Source: Muribaculaceae bacterium (lineage in GTDB: Bacteria > Bacteroidota > Bacteroidia > Bacteroidales > Muribaculaceae). Taken from it: a DNA stretch of 5,901 bases. Location of the stretch: NCBI GenBank assembly GCA_017619255.1, contig JAFZSS010000085.1:1-5901 (forward strand), read 5' to 3'. The translations under genes were made by a program, and so were the position numbers. Under the pieces are notes generated by a model. It saw nothing but the letters and a program-made list of their open reading frames with translations, was not told the origin of the DNA and searched no databases. Shown piece after piece: positions 5,185-5,901 of the stretch (the stretch's first letter is position 1; the number at the start of each line of letters is the position of its first letter).

Positions 5185-5901
5185 ATGACGATGAAAAGAT
5201 GGCTTTGCGATAGTTTGAGGGCGGGTTGTGCCTTGGCGATGCTTGTGGCTTCGGGGTTGGCGCATGGCCAATTCATCCGCAGCTCATTTTTTATGGAAAC
5301 TGCGCAGTACCGCATCCAGTTGAACCCGGCTTTGGTTCCAGAGCGTGGTTTTGTCAACCTGCCTGCCGTGGGCAATACCGGCGCCTGGGTACAATCCAAT
5401 GTGCTGGGCATTGATGATGCCATGGATATCTTCAGACATGGCGACAATGGCGATTACTATACTACTGAGAGCTTTAATGCCAAACTGGATGACAGGAACA
5501 AAGCAACCCTTGGCGTCACAACCGACTTGATATCGGCGGGTTGGTGGCATGGTAAAGGTTTTATGACATTTAATGTGAGCGTGAAGGCTGATGGTTATGC
5601 CAACACTCCAAAGGAAATGTTCACTTTCATGCAAGACATGAGGGGCATGCATTCCAACGACTACTCCAATTACCGTTGCGACATGCGCGATGTGGAGTTT
5701 GGCATCAATGCATATGTTGAGATTGGCGGTGGCTACACTCGTGTCATCAACGAGAGATTGAACATCGGAGGCCGTGTCAAGTGGCTCTTGGGTATGGGAA
5801 ACTTGGAATTTAAGGCTAAAAATGTATCAGTCATCACCAATCTCGAGGGCGTTGACCCGGACTACAATTGGTCGACAGGTTCGCCATTGGACTTGAGGTC
5901 C
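5185..5901 (+). CDS. DUF5723-type exported protein (Bacteroidetes), N-terminal part; 3' end outside the window
   Basis: The frame is open from 5185 through the last base (239 codons, no stop). It starts with a Sec-type signal peptide: positive residues K4 and R5, a hydrophobic stretch ALAMLVASGLA (16-26), and a likely signal peptidase I site after A-H-G (26-28). The mature part begins QFIRSSFFMETAQYRIQLNP, followed by ALVPERGFVNLPAVGN. This resembles the conserved start of Bacteroidetes DUF5723 proteins, which pair a leader of the type SYFxxxxxYRHxLNPA with APERxYVxxPxLGN. Later segments alternate short beta strands with Gly turns (YVEIGGGYTRVINERLNIGGRVKWLLGMG), as in an outer-membrane beta-barrel, so the product is probably envelope-located. 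The molecular function is unknown. ATG 5191 (starting MKRWL) is an alternative start two codons later. The gene is divergent from pdxA and has its own promoter. Confidence 0.82.
   Translation, partial: MTMKRWLCDSLRAGCALAMLVASGLAHGQFIRSSFFMETAQYRIQLNPALVPERGFVNLPAVGNTGAWVQSNVLGIDDAMDIFRHGDNGDYYTTESFNAKLDDRNKATLGVTTDLISAGWWHGKGFMTFNVSVKADGYANTPKEMFTFMQDMRGMHSNDYSNYRCDMRDVEFGINAYVEIGGGYTRVINERLNIGGRVKWLLGMGNLEFKAKNVSVITNLEGVDPDYNWSTGSPLDLRS

Noticed and set aside
5218..5229. Possible lipobox (LRAGC) in the DUF5723-type leader
   Set aside because: The Cys at residue 15 precedes the hydrophobic stretch, so it cannot be a signal peptidase II site; cleavage after residue 28 by signal peptidase I fits better.
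5284..5652. Minus-strand open frame (122 codons) over the DUF5723-type gene
   Set aside because: The plus frame has a promoter, a signal peptide and a recognised N-terminus; the minus frame has none of these.

Overview
The window looks like a piece of a Bacteroidales chromosome, probably from a gut or oral lineage of the Prevotellaceae or Muribaculaceae type. Four observations support this. Both clear promoters carry the Bacteroidetes -7 element TAnnTTTG. No gene start has a convincing Shine-Dalgarno sequence. A secreted C10 (streptopain-type) peptidase ends in a dockerin-like double F-hand. The last gene is a DUF5723-type Bacteroidetes protein. The genus is an inference; no marker gene is present.

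Layout. (1) Positions 1-2370, + strand: the 3' part of a large secreted C10 cysteine peptidase gene. The visible part has the catalytic His region, four tandem beta-sandwich repeats of about 100 residues, an FnIII-like domain and a C-terminal dockerin-like module. The catalytic Cys should lie about seven codons upstream of the window. (2) Positions 2371-2475: a short convergent intergenic region with a 17-bp perfect hairpin that can serve as a terminator for both strands. (3) Positions 5029 down to 2476, - strand: a tight three-gene cluster, pdxA, a HAD-superfamily hydrolase and a sugar-nucleotidyltransferase-like protein, with gaps of 14 and 38 bp. (4) Positions 5030-5184: a divergent intergenic region with back-to-back promoters. 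(5) Positions 5185-5901, + strand: the 5' part of a DUF5723-type exported protein gene, open at the window edge.

The minus-strand cluster begins with the vitamin B6 enzyme PdxA (4-hydroxythreonine-4-phosphate dehydrogenase). A well-formed Bacteroidetes promoter (TTTG-N20-TATCTTTG) lies just upstream of it and also settles its start codon. The HAD protein and the nucleotidyltransferase are probably cotranscribed with it, but their substrates cannot be read from the sequence. The C10 peptidase and the DUF5723 protein are cell-surface or secreted products on independent transcripts.

I found no RNA gene, CRISPR array, insertion sequence, origin or attachment site, and no clear evidence of a new multi-gene system. 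The points most worth a second look are the modular peptidase with an AT-rich patch in one repeat, the HAD protein lacking the second motif I aspartate, and the compact divergent promoter region.
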